Assembly (NCBI RefSeq): GCF_000219535.2
Contig: NZ_CP007806.1
Location: forward strand, 3,942,501 to 4,006,500
Origin: Brevibacillus laterosporus LMG 15441
GTDB lineage: Bacteria; Bacillota; Bacilli; Brevibacillales; Brevibacillaceae
Direction: 5' to 3'
Length of the DNA: 64,000 bases
Positions 9,447-19,710 of the stretch are shown one piece after another. The stretch's first letter is position 1; the number at the start of each line of letters is the position of its first letter. The notes under the pieces are model-generated. The model did no database searches, had not been told where the DNA came from, and was given only the letters and a program-made list of their open reading frames with translations. The translations under genes were made by a program, and so were the position numbers.

Positions 9447-12400
9447 CTACTTGACTTCAGCAACAGCTGGAATCAGTTTTTGCATTGCCATGACACGAGC
9501 CATTAAGATCGCTGCATCACCGCGAAGCATGTTAGCTTTTGGCTCAAAGATATAGCCTTGTTTCGGGTCATTCGGATCTACTGGAGAACCGATGATCAGT
9601 TTTTTCTTGGCGATTTCCACTACAGCAGGAGCTGCATATCGATCAACCAATGGTGCATCCTTGAACAATTTTGTTAAGTTTGCAGTTGTTTTTGCTGCAT
9701 TGGTTTCCGTTTTTAATTTCAACGCACGCGCTAAAATAACGGCAACCTCTTCACGAGTAATTTTACTATTTGGTTCGAAAATCTTTGGTTCTTTACCGCG
9801 AACGATTCCCAAACGCGCTGCTGTTTCAATGTGACGGTAGTCGTACTTCTGAGTACCATTGTAATCAAACGGTACATCCACAAACGATTGACTTGGCGGC
9901 TTTTCTACTAATGGAAGCTGCAAGGCACGCACGATCATCGCTGTAAATTCACCACGTGTCGTTTCTGTATCTGGCTTAAATTCCACTTCGTTATCCGCTT
10001 TAATAACTCCTTTAGCAAACATTGCTTCTACTTGGTTGCGTGCATATTGATGAGTCACAACATCTACAAAGGAATCGTTTAGCTTAGCTACTACATAATA
10101 GCCAAACTTGTCAAATGGAACAGTGATCGTTTTCTTGCTCACATTCACCTTACCGCCAAGATTTTCCCAGAAGAACTTGTTCGGGTCATATCTCATTACG
10201 GTTAGATGATTAGCTGCATCCGAAACAACATTCGCATCGTATGCAAGCTCTAGCGTACCGCGTTTGTTTGGTACAAGCACGCGATTCACAGGAACATCGT
10301 TAAAGTTATACAGCTTCAGACTATCTGTTAACGCACGTGGCATGATTGGCAGCATACCATATGGATACGGATCATAGTCTTCCTTTGTACCTGGATCATC
10401 AGCTAAACCTGCATCCATCCAGAATACATTCGATGCTTTTACAAAATGTGTATCAAAGGAATGCTCGAAATCACGACCCAAGTCCTTAATCACATCATCA
10501 AAGTTTTTCGGTCTTTCTTGTAGATAATCAAAACGGTCAACAACGCCATCCTCTTTGTTAGCAATTCCGTATAGGATGTTATGGGCCTTGAAAACTTGAC
10601 CTCTCAAATTCTCTGGTACGTTATAATCGTAGCGAACCAGATACGTATCTTTCGGGAATGTCAGGTTTAACTGCTTTTCGAAAATATTCGTTTTCGCAGT
10701 CATTGGTGCCATATGTTGCGCGCCTGGGATAGTACTTAGTGCATAGAATACCTCGAACGAATCATTTACGACATCGCCATTAGCACTCTTCACCGTAAAG
10801 CTAATTTTGTTCGCCTTGTTAGGTTTTAGATCTGTAATGACCGCTCTAAAGGCGTTCGGGTAATCAATTTTCCCGTCCATATCGCCGTCGTAGTCTACTT
10901 TTGTCGCAACATTATTTTTGCCGAATGTAATGCTGTCCGCACCTGGTGCATCAATGATTACTTCAACAAAGTTTTGATTCAAGGTAGCTTGACGCGGCAA
11001 AATAGGACGAACAATGTCGTACATTAAGCCTGGCGCACGAACTTCCAAACGAGAAGTTGATTTGGAAGAGCCGTTTACCCCGTTATTGTAAACGGTAAAG
11101 GTATAAACTAGTTTTGAACCATCTTTAGGTAATTCAATGTCGGAAAGAATGAAGGTAAAGTATTTTTTGTCCTTCAGATACTTCACTTCCAAATTGTCGA
11201 CCTCTTGGCTTCCCCAAGTGTCTTTTCCATCAATTAACAATTTGTTTTTACCTAAAATCCATTTTTTATCATACTTATCATCAGAAGACTTGATTTCAAG
11301 TACATATTTCGGCTCATTACCAGCCTCAATATCATTCTTCATATCGTTAAGTCTTCCTTCGATAGCGGAAGTTGAATCTGGCAGATCAATAAAATCAAAG
11401 GTACCAAAGACATTCATTTTCTTTTCTTTGGTTGTATACACTCCGTCTTTTCCAGTAAAGCGGTTGTCCTTAGAAGGCTTCTCTGTTGCATAAGGATAAA
11501 TTCCTTCTGTGCCGCCTTTTGGAACTTCAGGGTAGTTGTTGGATAGTAACGAAATTTTGTACGTTTTTTCGTACAGAACGTTACCTTTTTTGTATCTGAA
11601 AACCAAGGTGTTTTGACCTTCAATAAAATTAACCTTTGTACCGGGTTTCATTTTAAAGTGATAGTTGTCACCTTTTGGCTCTAATGGAATATCGCTGTTA
11701 TTCAAAGTCAGCTTGATCGTACCGTTTGTATAGCTAGCTGCCTCAAGCTCCACATTGCTAACAGTACCCTCAAATTCTCCCATGCTAGTAACAAGCTTTT
11801 TCTCGTAGTCAGTAATCGTTGGATCATAATCAAAAACCTGACCGTCTTTGATCTTGGCAAATTCTTGAACTGGTCCAGAAGCTGATGTAATTTGTAGAGA
11901 ATATTCATCTTTACCATTTGAGCTCTCAACCTCAAACTCTAGCTTTTGCGTTCCATTAACTGGAAGTTCCCTAATGGTGAACCAGAGACGTTCACCGCGA
12001 ACGGTTCCAGTAGCAGGACTAACGGTAACAGGAATCTTGCCACCGCCTTGTCCAATCGCATGAACGGTGATTTTGTTTACAGTACCTGTATTTTTCGTTA
12101 GCAGAGCGATAGAGAATGGCAATTTATTAATGGTAGTATTCGCATCAAATTTATTGCCTTCTTCATTTCCAGCCGGTATTTTGTCCGATTGGATATACTC
12201 TGCACCTGTAATTTGGAACTTGCTGTCATCCTTGATGGTGTAGCCAAAATCGCTGTTTGTATCGTATACGCTAGAAGCTTCTTTAGTTGACTGCACTGGA
12301 TTAAATCCATCCATCGCCACCGTATAGCGTTTCCCAATCTCAAATGGGAATACTGCTGGTGCTCCTGGCTTTGGTGCTCCTGGATCATCAGGTGGATTTC

Positions 12401-13421
12401 CATCAAGTAACTTATCACCTTTAAAGCTATAGCGGTAATGATGATACTCAGCACCGTCTGGCTGCTTGGTTAACTCTGCATGCTTGAACGTGATATTCGC
12501 CTTTGCAGTACCAGATAGGCTACCTTCAAAGAAGCGAACCTTCATGATTTCTACTGTACTTGCAGCTGGGGTAAAATTACTGTCCACAGGGATCATCAAA
12601 TCACCTGAGAAGGTAAAGTCAGCAGCATTTGGTGTACCTTTAGACAAGAGCATTGGAAAATCTTTTAAATCATACTCAGTTGCTGAGCCATTTACGGATA
12701 CCTTTGTATCAAAAAAAGTAGCCGTTCCGTCAAAGTAAATAACTTCTCGTTTGGATTCAATAACCTGATCTTTATTGGTCAATTTGAATGTAAGGACGTT
12801 CTTTCCTTTTTTCAAATTCAACTGACTGATAATAAAGTAGTTATCTGCTGATTCATTTACAAATGCTGAACGTGACTCTCCGTCGCTTTCCACGATTACC
12901 TTTGTAACGTTAGGAGCGTTCCCCTCAATTGTAAAAATGCCATTACCACTTGTAAAACGCTGTGTTACAACTGTTGCACTTTGTTCATTCAAAGGTAGCT
13001 TTTGTGCACCTGATTTGAACTGTAGGTTATACAAAAGCGGCGTATCAATATAGTTCACTTTAAACGAAGAAGTTATCTCGGAAGCACCATTCTTCCCGCG
13101 AAACGTAATTGTATTTTCACCTGGGAACAATTCAATGTTTGCAACACGAATCCGTCTTCCGTCATCTGAAACGATAACTCCCGTTGTCTTCTGTGGACCT
13201 TCTTTTCCGTTTTTCGGTGTTACCGTATAACTAATGCCTATGGAAGAAACCTGATTTAAAGATCCCTCAAGAGATAGATATTTGTCATTAACAATCTCAG
13301 GGAGATTTTCAAATATAAAGTTATTCCCGCTACCAGCTGCACCTGCGCCCATCGGATAAAACGGGATCACGGTCAGCATCATGACTAAGGCCAACAGTGC
13401 ATGCAATATCCTTCTGGTCAT
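9447..13421 (-). CDS. S-layer-homology (SLH) domain surface protein
   Basis: 1324 residues behind AGAGGAGGGG. A signal peptide covers about residues 1-29 (cleavage near AGA/AGS). The long middle part is beta-rich, with repeated Ig-like units containing NxITF-type strands, suggesting an extended surface stalk. Three SLH repeats occupy about residues 1115-1310, with the phrases FVDV, FKPDTETTRGEFTAMIVRAL, FEPNSKITREEVAVILARAL and FEPKANMLRGDAAILMARV. SLH repeats bind pyruvylated secondary cell-wall polymers, so the protein is displayed at the surface by its C-terminus. A structural or adhesive role is inferred; no catalytic motif was found. Confidence 0.9.
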   Translation of the reverse strand: MTRRILHALLALVMMLTVIPFYPMGAGAAGSGNNFIFENLPEIVNDKYLSLEGSLNQVSSIGISYTVTPKNGKEGPQKTTGVIVSDDGRRIRVANIELFPGENTITFRGKNGASEITSSFKVNYIDTPLLYNLQFKSGAQKLPLNEQSATVVTQRFTSGNGIFTIEGNAPNVTKVIVESDGESRSAFVNESADNYFIISQLNLKKGKNVLTFKLTNKDQVIESKREVIYFDGTATFFDTKVSVNGSATEYDLKDFPMLLSKGTPNAADFTFSGDLMIPVDSNFTPAASTVEIMKVRFFEGSLSGTAKANITFKHAELTKQPDGAEYHHYRYSFKGDKLLDGNPPDDPGAPKPGAPAVFPFEIGKRYTVAMDGFNPVQSTKEASSVYDTNSDFGYTIKDDSKFQITGAEYIQSDKIPAGNEEGNKFDANTTINKLPFSIALLTKNTGTVNKITVHAIGQGGGKIPVTVSPATGTVRGERLWFTIRELPVNGTQKLEFEVESSNGKDEYSLQITSASGPVQEFAKIKDGQVFDYDPTITDYEKKLVTSMGEFEGTVSNVELEAASYTNGTIKLTLNNSDIPLEPKGDNYHFKMKPGTKVNFIEGQNTLVFRYKKGNVLYEKTYKISLLSNNYPEVPKGGTEGIYPYATEKPSKDNRFTGKDGVYTTKEKKMNVFGTFDFIDLPDSTSAIEGRLNDMKNDIEAGNEPKYVLEIKSSDDKYDKKWILGKNKLLIDGKDTWGSQEVDNLEVKYLKDKKYFTFILSDIELPKDGSKLVYTFTVYNNGVNGSSKSTSRLEVRAPGLMYDIVRPILPRQATLNQNFVEVIIDAPGADSITFGKNNVATKVDYDGDMDGKIDYPNAFRAVITDLKPNKANKISFTVKSANGDVVNDSFEVFYALSTIPGAQHMAPMTAKTNIFEKQLNLTFPKDTYLVRYDYNVPENLRGQVFKAHNILYGIANKEDGVVDRFDYLQERPKNFDDVIKDLGRDFEHSFDTHFVKASNVFWMDAGLADDPGTKEDYDPYPYGMLPIMPRALTDSLKLYNFNDVPVNRVLVPNKRGTLELAYDANVVSDAANHLTVMRYDPNKFFWENLGGKVNVSKKTITVPFDKFGYYVVAKLNDSFVDVVTHQYARNQVEAMFAKGVIKADNEVEFKPDTETTRGEFTAMIVRALQLPLVEKPPSQSFVDVPFDYNGTQKYDYRHIETAARLGIVRGKEPKIFEPNSKITREEVAVILARALKLKTETNAAKTTANLTKLFKDAPLVDRYAAPAVVEIAKKKLIIGSPVDPNDPKQGYIFEPKANMLRGDAAILMARVMAMQKLIPAVAEVK

Positions 13422-13972
13422 TCGTTCCCCTCCTCTAATTTTACTGTGTGTTTCTCCTCAAAGAAAAACATACCCATTTCTTTATATCGGTAAGAACGTT
13501 GTAAATATTAAGGTTTTTAGCTTTATTTTTGACAGAGAAAAACTTTTATCTTCCATATTTATTCCAATAATAGCATCCAACCATAGAAAGCAATCCTTTG
13601 CTGCCTACATATACCTCACCAGCATGAAAGCATTCATCGTAACATGTAGTACGTCTCATGCGTATCAAATCCCGTTTTCCTTTTAAGTGGATATCTGACT
13701 TCTTATGACAAGAAAACATAACCAATCTGTAACTGATCGTTGACATCATGCGATAGATTATTTACTTTAAACATAAGATTTCAAACAGAAGCGACTTTCT
13801 GAACATTAAAAAAAGACTTGGGGTCATCGTGTCGTCTAAGACGGTCTCAGCAGAATTTGGCTGTTGTCGTGTTTTATGTAAAGCAAAAATGAAGCCTTAT
13901 CGGTATTGATGGTAAGATCAGACAAAGCACGAAACATCAGATGATGAACAAACTCAGGAGGAACTCTCAACT
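13422..13972. other. 551-bp divergent intergenic region
   Basis: It separates the leftward SLH gene from the rightward small exporter gene and must hold both promoters. A TTGACA at 13530 lacks a convincing matching -10 box. The 13800-13970 stretch has short stems (GTCGTC/GACGGT) but matches no riboswitch that I recognise. No supported gene. Confidence 0.4.
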
Positions 13973-14455
13973 ATGAATCTACTTTGGCCTTATTTGATCA
14001 TTTTCCTGTTTGCCGCTACTCCCATGTTTGAGGTTATAGCAATGATTCCAATTGGAATTTTTGCTGGGCTGAATCCCATTTTCGTTTCCTTGGTAGCGCT
14101 AGTGGGTAATGCCATTACTGTTTTTCTACTTATTTTACTAATGGAAAAAGTACAAATATGGTTACAGAAAAAACGCGGTGACAAGGAACCAAGCAAACGT
14201 CAGCAGCGTGCAAGGCAGCTCTTTAAAAAGTATGGATTGCCTGGGCTAAGCATTTTAGGCCCTGCTCTAGTCGGAAGTCATCTTACTGCGATAATGGGAA
14301 TGTCTTTTGGGGCAACCCGACAACAAATGTTGTTGTGGATTGGTATTAGTCTTGTTGCATGGACGGGGCTTGCTATGGTCATTGGATATTTCGGAGCTGA
14401 TCTTATGAATATAGGTGAGCAGAATGGATTTTTGATGCGAATACTACAGAAATAG
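13973..14455 (+). CDS. Small multidrug-export family membrane protein
   Basis: 160 residues, mostly hydrophobic, with four or five membrane segments and a basic cytoplasmic loop around residues 62-80 (QKKRGDKEPSKRQQRAR). The N-terminal FLFAATPMFEVIAMIPIGI and the GLPGLSILGPALVGSH segment match the COG2426 putative small multidrug export family (PF06695). The ribosome site CAGGAGGA lies 10 bases before the ATG. Transport function is a family label only and the substrate is unknown. It is a single-gene unit closed by a terminator. Confidence 0.75.
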   Translation: MNLLWPYLIIFLFAATPMFEVIAMIPIGIFAGLNPIFVSLVALVGNAITVFLLILLMEKVQIWLQKKRGDKEPSKRQQRARQLFKKYGLPGLSILGPALVGSHLTAIMGMSFGATRQQMLLWIGISLVAWTGLAMVIGYFGADLMNIGEQNGFLMRILQK

Positions 14456-14484
14456 TTCGTTACATAACGATTGCTCTACAAATC

Positions 14485-14520
14485 AAAAAGCCTGGGGAAT
14501 ATCATATTCCACAGGCTTTT
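14485..14520. terminator. Terminator between convergent genes
   Basis: AAAAGCCTGGGG pairs with CC(AC)AGGCTTTT across an AATATCATATT core. A- and T-runs on both sides allow use by the exporter transcript and by the leftward gene that ends at 14532. Confidence 0.7.
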
Positions 14521-14531
14521 GACTATAGTGC

Positions 14532-14864
14532 TTAATCAAAGCATCTTTTTCCATTGACATAATAGCTATTCGTCTCAAACACACTAAAAGCTATCTCTAC
14601 TTCCGGTATACCCTGCGCCAAAACGTGTCTGGACACACATTCCGCAAAACGATCCCTTACCTCTGCTCCTCGCTCAAACCAATACACGTGGATAAAAGGA
14701 TAGGTCTCTACTTGCTTCCCTTCAAAGATAGAGATCGTTGGTATGCACTCCATGATAAAATTATCTGTTCCACAGTCACAAATCTCTGCTAGCTCGCAAA
14801 GCAAAGACTCGCTCATGTTGCATGCCTGTTCGGTGGAAATCCCACGCAATAATAATTGAGGCAT
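14532..14864 (-). CDS. DUF1904 family protein
   Basis: 110 residues behind AGGGGG. The N-terminus MPQLLLRGIS and the overall pattern (SMSESLL-type helix, then FIHVYWFERG) match DUF1904, a small family with a tautomerase-like fold and no assigned substrate. Soluble and cytoplasmic. It follows the aldose epimerase gene in the same direction, with a 75-base gap. Confidence 0.7.
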   Translation of the reverse strand: MPQLLLRGISTEQACNMSESLLCELAEICDCGTDNFIMECIPTISIFEGKQVETYPFIHVYWFERGAEVRDRFAECVSRHVLAQGIPEVEIAFSVFETNSYYVNGKRCFD

Positions 14865-14939
14865 GTTTATTCCCCCTTTTTGTTGTTACTTCCCGTCTGC
14901 TATAAAAGCAAGGAATACTGCGCTATCGTTATTTTCGGC

Positions 14940-15914
14940 TTACAGCTTTTCTACACGGAAAGTATGTGTAAAGACAAATTGCTCCCCCGGCTCCAGACCA
15001 CGAGCCCCTGTCTGCTCTGCTGCTACATCTAAATTAAAAGCATCTGTGACAGCCGTGTATGGCTCAAGAGACACACTGTTATTCCAGCTAGGTTGGAAGA
15101 CTAGCATGAATGGGAATTGATCTCCAAATTCATAAACAATTTTATGACTTTCTTGCTCATCAATCAGTTCGCAACTGGTGGTTCCATCCTCTACTGTAAC
15201 AAAAGCATGATCTCGTCCTTTTGGCATATCAGGATAGGCTAGCCCCTTGGTTAATTGCTGACACAAATCAGTTGAGGTCGGTGAACCATCTACGAACCCT
15301 TCCTTATTTACGGGCCACTCTAGTTTTGAAGAAACCTGCATGATTGTTTGCTGTTCGTGCCCCTGCTTCACATGGAAATAAGGATGGAATCCTAACATAA
15401 ACGGAGCCGCCACTTCGCTCTCGTTCTTCACTTCCCCCTCCAGACGTAGAACGCCATCTTGTAAAACATAGGTAAAGCGAAACACCAGACGTGCCTGAAA
15501 TGCCTCCAATAAATCAGGGTGATCGGCAAAATCAAACTCGGATTCGACGAACGCACCACGATCAGCTTTTGCACCGCGAGCTATCACGTTCCAAGCGCGT
15601 ACACGTAATTCTCCGTGAGAATGATGCTCCCCTTTGTTTAATCCGAGTTGATATTTCTTTCCGTTAAAGGAAAAGCTTCCATGTCTAATTTTATTGGGCG
15701 GAAACAAAATCGGATTTCCAAAACGGGCAGAAGCATCCCTGATCATGGAAATTTTTTCAGGTGATACAAATACCTCATGATTATTCACTGAAAAACGAAA
15801 TAAATTATTTCCAAGCCCTGGCACTAGATGAGCTTCCGCTGGATATTCTGCATCAGTTAGGACATATGTTATGTAATCGTCTACTTTTCGTTCCGCTACT
15901 TGATATCTTGTCAT
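14940..15914 (-). CDS. Aldose 1-epimerase family protein
   Basis: 324 residues behind AAAGGAG. Galactose-mutarotase-like fold: GNPILFPPNKIRHGSF, the general-acid region HHSHGELR, the second catalytic histidine region GFHPYF, and the catalytic base Glu in SLEPYT near the C-terminus. The family interconverts alpha and beta anomers of free hexoses. No sugar operon surrounds it, so the physiological sugar is unknown; some members act on hexose-6-phosphates instead. Confidence 0.85.
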   Translation of the reverse strand: MTRYQVAERKVDDYITYVLTDAEYPAEAHLVPGLGNNLFRFSVNNHEVFVSPEKISMIRDASARFGNPILFPPNKIRHGSFSFNGKKYQLGLNKGEHHSHGELRVRAWNVIARGAKADRGAFVESEFDFADHPDLLEAFQARLVFRFTYVLQDGVLRLEGEVKNESEVAAPFMLGFHPYFHVKQGHEQQTIMQVSSKLEWPVNKEGFVDGSPTSTDLCQQLTKGLAYPDMPKGRDHAFVTVEDGTTSCELIDEQESHKIVYEFGDQFPFMLVFQPSWNNSVSLEPYTAVTDAFNLDVAAEQTGARGLEPGEQFVFTHTFRVEKL

Positions 15915-16142
15915 GACAATCTCCTTTCCCTCTTACCGCATCATAATTGAGCAATGTCTCATTTCCATGATTCATGGATGTTCTTTCATTTTGTAGTGTA
16001 ACGCAATCCGAAATTAAAAAACAAGCAAATGCGCTTAATGAACCCATTCTCTAAAAGGAATTGTTAGCTGGAAACCACATGATTTCATATGGTACGATTT
16101 CCGATAGAGAACTTGTGTAAAAAGACAGGAGGGAATGACGGC

Positions 16143-17396
16143 ATGGGTTACACTACTTATGCCACATTGCTTTATCAGATAGATAAAGATCATGTGCAAA
16201 CGATTGTAAAGCAACATAACATCAAATCCTTTCTTTATCCAATCAACCAAAATTGGACCGCAGTCATGCTAGCTGAGGAAGAAGAGGGAAGTGATGAATT
16301 CGCTGCTTACATCTCGGAAATTACGGGGCAACTCAGTATCTATGTGGTTCATTTGCCCGATCACGCTTGGGGATTTTCCAGCTATGTGAACGGTGAAGCT
16401 TTGGTTTCTTTGTTCGTTCCTTATAATGATTTCACTCCTGAGAGGCATTTGGAAGGTACCTTATCGGCTTTGTCTGATTGGGTGGCATGCTCGACAAGCT
16501 TTGAGAGGTTTCTGAACTACATGCTATTACATGAACAAGACCAGAACACACATGAAAAAGCTAGGACACTCTTTCTTCAAGCCTTCGATATAACTGGTGT
16601 GGAAGGCTGTTCCTACGCATTCTTATCTAGCCAAACAGCTCAATTTCTGCAACAGCATCGCATCCTTGTAAATAAGTGCCGGCGTTCACCTGTTCGAGTA
16701 AATAAAATGGTCAGGGCTTGCTTGCAGGAGCAATTGCTTAAAGCTGGTTTTATTCTGTCTGAAGCCGTCTTTCCCCCAACTGAAGCAGTTGCAAAAACAG
16801 GTAGCAGAGCCCTCGAACAGTTTGCTTTTTATTGTACAACTCCTGCTATCACGAATACCGGCTTGCTCTTATCGTTTCATAAAAGGCAACGAAGGTTCAC
16901 TGCTTCATTGCAGCATGAGAGTTACGGCAGTATTGATCTATGGACCTGGTCTGAAGAGAAATGGGGTCGCACACACGGCGTAGCCCAATGGAAAAGCTAT
17001 GCAGATGAACAAGAGCTGTCGGAATGTTTATATGAGGTACTCCATTTATTTTTGGAATATGGTCCCGCTTTCTTCCAGCAAATCGATGGAAATCTGGAGT
17101 TATTTTCATCCCGTGATCTCTTGATCGAGATTGCAGATCCACCTTTGGCAGCTCGCGGATTCGTACGTGAATCAACCAAAGAACAAACCCGTTATGCAAA
17201 TGATCAATATGAAATATCATTTACGCATGCATCCTACCCGCGTCAGCTATTTGGACGCTTTCGTCATGTAGCGGAGCCAACAGTTTGGCATAATCTTCAT
17301 CCATTTTGGCTCGATCAATGCTATTATTGTAAAAAAGCAGAATTTATTTACCTTTTAGAGCACATGCTTCAGACCTTTGAACGTCAAACAACCTAA
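16143..17396 (+). CDS. Hypothetical protein, 417 residues
   Basis: Start chosen at the ATG at 16143, which has AGGAGGG ten bases upstream; an ATG at 16089 lacks a ribosome site. Soluble, with many aromatic residues and no signal peptide. The N-terminal part (about 1-110) is acidic with a mixed alpha/beta pattern. The C-terminal part has an FAFYCTTPAI stretch and ends with WLDQCYYCKKAEF, a Cys pair that could bind metal. No family recognised. It is followed after 51 bases by the EamA-type transporter gene. Confidence 0.6.
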   Translation: MGYTTYATLLYQIDKDHVQTIVKQHNIKSFLYPINQNWTAVMLAEEEEGSDEFAAYISEITGQLSIYVVHLPDHAWGFSSYVNGEALVSLFVPYNDFTPERHLEGTLSALSDWVACSTSFERFLNYMLLHEQDQNTHEKARTLFLQAFDITGVEGCSYAFLSSQTAQFLQQHRILVNKCRRSPVRVNKMVRACLQEQLLKAGFILSEAVFPPTEAVAKTGSRALEQFAFYCTTPAITNTGLLLSFHKRQRRFTASLQHESYGSIDLWTWSEEKWGRTHGVAQWKSYADEQELSECLYEVLHLFLEYGPAFFQQIDGNLELFSSRDLLIEIADPPLAARGFVRESTKEQTRYANDQYEISFTHASYPRQLFGRFRHVAEPTVWHNLHPFWLDQCYYCKKAEFIYLLEHMLQTFERQTT

Positions 17397-17447
17397 GTGC
17401 TATCTATAAGTAATACACATTTCTTACATACAAAGGTGGTTCTTTCC

Positions 17448-17879
17448 ATGCAGGCTTGGTTGCTTTTTGCATTATTATCTGCCCTGATGGCAGCATTGGT
17501 ATCTATTTTCGGAAAAATTGGGTTAAGTCAAGTGGATGCAAATACGGCAACTGCTATTCGAGCTGTTATTATGGCTTTATTTTTACTTGGTGTGGTTCTT
17601 TTTGAAGGAAAATGGAGTGCCTTTGGCGAAGTTATTGCCAACAAAAAGGCTCTTTCCTTCATCGTGCTAAGCGGTGTAGCTGGAGCATTATCATGGTTAT
17701 TTTACTTTGTGGCCTTAAAATATGGAAAGGTCGCTCAGGTTGGGCCCATTGATAAATTAAGTGTCGTGCTGGCTGTTGGTTTAGCTTTTGTATTTCTTGG
17801 CGAACGCGTTAGCCTCATTGGCGGTATCGGCATTGGACTAATTGCCGTTGGAACTTTATTAGTGGCCTTTGGTTCGTAG
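17448..17879 (+). CDS. EamA-type half-size transporter
   Basis: 143 residues from the ATG at 17448, which follows AAAGGTGG. Four or more membrane segments form one EamA repeat: a first helix (LLFALLSALMAALVSIFGKIGL), then VDANTATAIRA, and a closing FLGERVSLIGGIGIGLIAVG segment. Full drug/metabolite transporters contain two such repeats. This single-repeat form (COG2510 type) must act as a dimer. Substrate unknown. Confidence 0.8.
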   Translation: MQAWLLFALLSALMAALVSIFGKIGLSQVDANTATAIRAVIMALFLLGVVLFEGKWSAFGEVIANKKALSFIVLSGVAGALSWLFYFVALKYGKVAQVGPIDKLSVVLAVGLAFVFLGERVSLIGGIGIGLIAVGTLLVAFGS

Positions 17880-17893
17880 CCATACCTTGTTAT

Positions 17894-17921
17894 TGCCTGA
17901 TGTTTGTCAGGCCTTTCTTTT
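17894..17921 (+). terminator. Terminator after the EamA gene
   Basis: GCCTGA pairs with TCAGGC around a short TGTTTG loop and is followed by CTTTCTTTT. Modest stem. Confidence 0.6.
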
Positions 17922-17962
17922 ATCACCTAATAGAACGTATATTCCTATCCTCTTTCACAATG

Positions 17963-17999
17963 AAAAAAAGCGATCTTGGCTGGCTAGCACAAGATCGCT
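17963..17999 (-). terminator. Terminator of the DUF2512-like gene
   Basis: AGCGATCTT pairs perfectly with AAGATCGCT. On the minus strand the stem is followed by a run of seven T, as expected for the leftward gene ending at 18029. Confidence 0.8.
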
Positions 18000-18028
18000 A
18001 CCGAGTACTACGCGCCTCGGTTTTTAAC

Positions 18029-18388
18029 TCATACTTTCTCCACGCGGCCACTGCGTATAAGCCACAGATGCAAGAAATACTCGGTTAGACCGAAAAAAAC
18101 AGCGAAAAAGAAAATACCATCCATCCCCATTTTTGTTCCACTAAAGATAAATTTAGTAAAGAAGACGACAACCAAACACATGAGCATATCAAGAAAAGTC
18201 GTTAACCATAATGTACCTGGCTGCAAAAACATTACTTCCATTAACTGACCAAGGAGTGCTACCACTACACCTGCTACTACAGGTTCCCACCAATAAGGAT
18301 AATAAATGCCACCATACACATTATCTAGTAACAGGAATAAAAAAGGAGTCAGAATTAGCTTTATCCAGAATCCACGCAACGTTTTCAT
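18029..18388 (-). CDS. DUF2512 (YndM-like) membrane protein
   Basis: 119 residues behind AGAGGAGGT. Four membrane segments: FWIKLILTPFLFLLLDNV, a VVAGVVVALLGQLMEV helix, a TFLDMLMCLVVVFF helix and FFFAVFFGLTEYFLHLWL. This matches the YndM/DUF2512 group of small Bacillota membrane proteins, which have no established function. Monocistronic, closed by its own terminator. Confidence 0.65.
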   Translation of the reverse strand: MKTLRGFWIKLILTPFLFLLLDNVYGGIYYPYWWEPVVAGVVVALLGQLMEVMFLQPGTLWLTTFLDMLMCLVVVFFTKFIFSGTKMGMDGIFFFAVFFGLTEYFLHLWLIRSGRVEKV

Positions 18389-18495
18389 ACCTCCTCTAAC
18401 TACTTCATAGCCTTGTTATAAACAAATTTAAGGATTGTATACCTTATTTGGGCTACTTTTTGGTAAAAATCTGTGAGGAAAGAAGGGGTCAACTC

Positions 18496-19710
18496 ATGAG
18501 CACTTTATTTCAAGATAGTATGCATTACGTCACTATCGGCGAAATCATTCGCAATTATCGGCAGCAAGCCAACCTTTCAATCACACAGCTTGCCTACATG
18601 ACTGGGATTAGTAAGGGCGTCATCTCCAAAATTGAAAATGCTGATACGAAGCGTCCAGAATTAAAAACATTAAAACCCCTCGTCGAACACCTGCACATCC
18701 CCTATGCAGAAATTATCGAAGCGTATTTATTGGTGGAACCACGGCTTGAAATAGTTGAGGAGCTGTTGGAGGATGCCCTCCTCATTGGCAATATACAGCT
18801 CGTGCGCAAAGTTGCACTTAGTTATTTAAAGTCTCCTCAGGAAGAGACCGACCGCCTGCTCAATAGGTTATATGAACAAACTCAACTAGTAAAAGACAGT
18901 GTGTTAAAACAAACGCTGTACGATCTCATGGCTCAGTATGCGAGAGACCACGGCTTGCTACAGCATTTGGCTCAACTTTTTCTCCAATTATATGTAATGG
19001 CACAACAAAAAGAAGCGGACTTCGAATCCGCCTTTTACCTAGGAAAAAACGTTTTATTTTATGCTGATCTCCTGCCTGCTGAGCAACAAATCCAGCTATA
19101 CCAGCACATTAGCATGCATGCCTATCTATTAGGCCGCTACGACGAATCCATCTTGTATAGTAAGGAGCTATTGCAGATTGCTCAACGCAAGCCTACTGAC
19201 ACGATTGAGGCTTACCGCACCTTATTTTATTCATCGTATGCATTGGAGGATTTCCAGGGAGCAAAAGAGGCTTTTATTTGCTATAGTCAAATCTCCCGCA
19301 CTTCCTCTTCTGAGCATTACAGACTAATGAGAGCATTGCTTGAGTATCGAATAGGTAATAAAGCAACCGCTATTCGGCAGTTTAAAAAATGTCTAACGCA
19401 TGCTAGCCGTAAAACCATTCTCGCAGTGGTCAATCAGCTCATGGAGATATACTTAGATTATGGCCACATTTCGAATATTTCCTCTTTACTTGAGGATAAA
19501 GATCTTTGGAGCATCCAACCCGAAACTTATCTTGAAAAAAGAAGCTACGGTCATTTTTATCGTTTACTAGGTCAATATTATCAGCAGTTAGGTAAGTTTT
19601 TGCAAGCAGAACAAAGTTATTTGCACAGTCTCATCTGCTATGGCGATTACCATCCACAGGGCAAGCAAGAGTCCCTTAATCGACTGCTGTATCTTTATCA
19701 GCATCGCTAA
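18496..19710 (+). CDS. XRE-family regulator with TPR domain
   Basis: 404 residues from the ATG at 18496 (AGAAGGGG upstream). Residues about 12-70 are a helix-turn-helix of the Cro/C1 type (IRNYRQQANLSITQLAYMTG, then ISKGVISKIENADTKRPE). The rest is alpha-helical with TPR-like pairs, such as YLLGRYDESILYSKELL and LGQYYQQLGKFLQAEQSYL. The architecture matches RRNPP-like sensors, which bind short signalling peptides in the TPR groove. No secreted pre-peptide gene was found next to it; its end overlaps the convergent methyltransferase gene by 35 bases. The peptide-sensing role is inferred. Confidence 0.75.
   Translation: MSTLFQDSMHYVTIGEIIRNYRQQANLSITQLAYMTGISKGVISKIENADTKRPELKTLKPLVEHLHIPYAEIIEAYLLVEPRLEIVEELLEDALLIGNIQLVRKVALSYLKSPQEETDRLLNRLYEQTQLVKDSVLKQTLYDLMAQYARDHGLLQHLAQLFLQLYVMAQQKEADFESAFYLGKNVLFYADLLPAEQQIQLYQHISMHAYLLGRYDESILYSKELLQIAQRKPTDTIEAYRTLFYSSYALEDFQGAKEAFICYSQISRTSSSEHYRLMRALLEYRIGNKATAIRQFKKCLTHASRKTILAVVNQLMEIYLDYGHISNISSLLEDKDLWSIQPETYLEKRSYGHFYRLLGQYYQQLGKFLQAEQSYLHSLICYGDYHPQGKQESLNRLLYLYQHR

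Noticed and set aside
13800-13972. Riboswitch before the small exporter gene
   Set aside because: Only short local stems; no known conserved core recognised.
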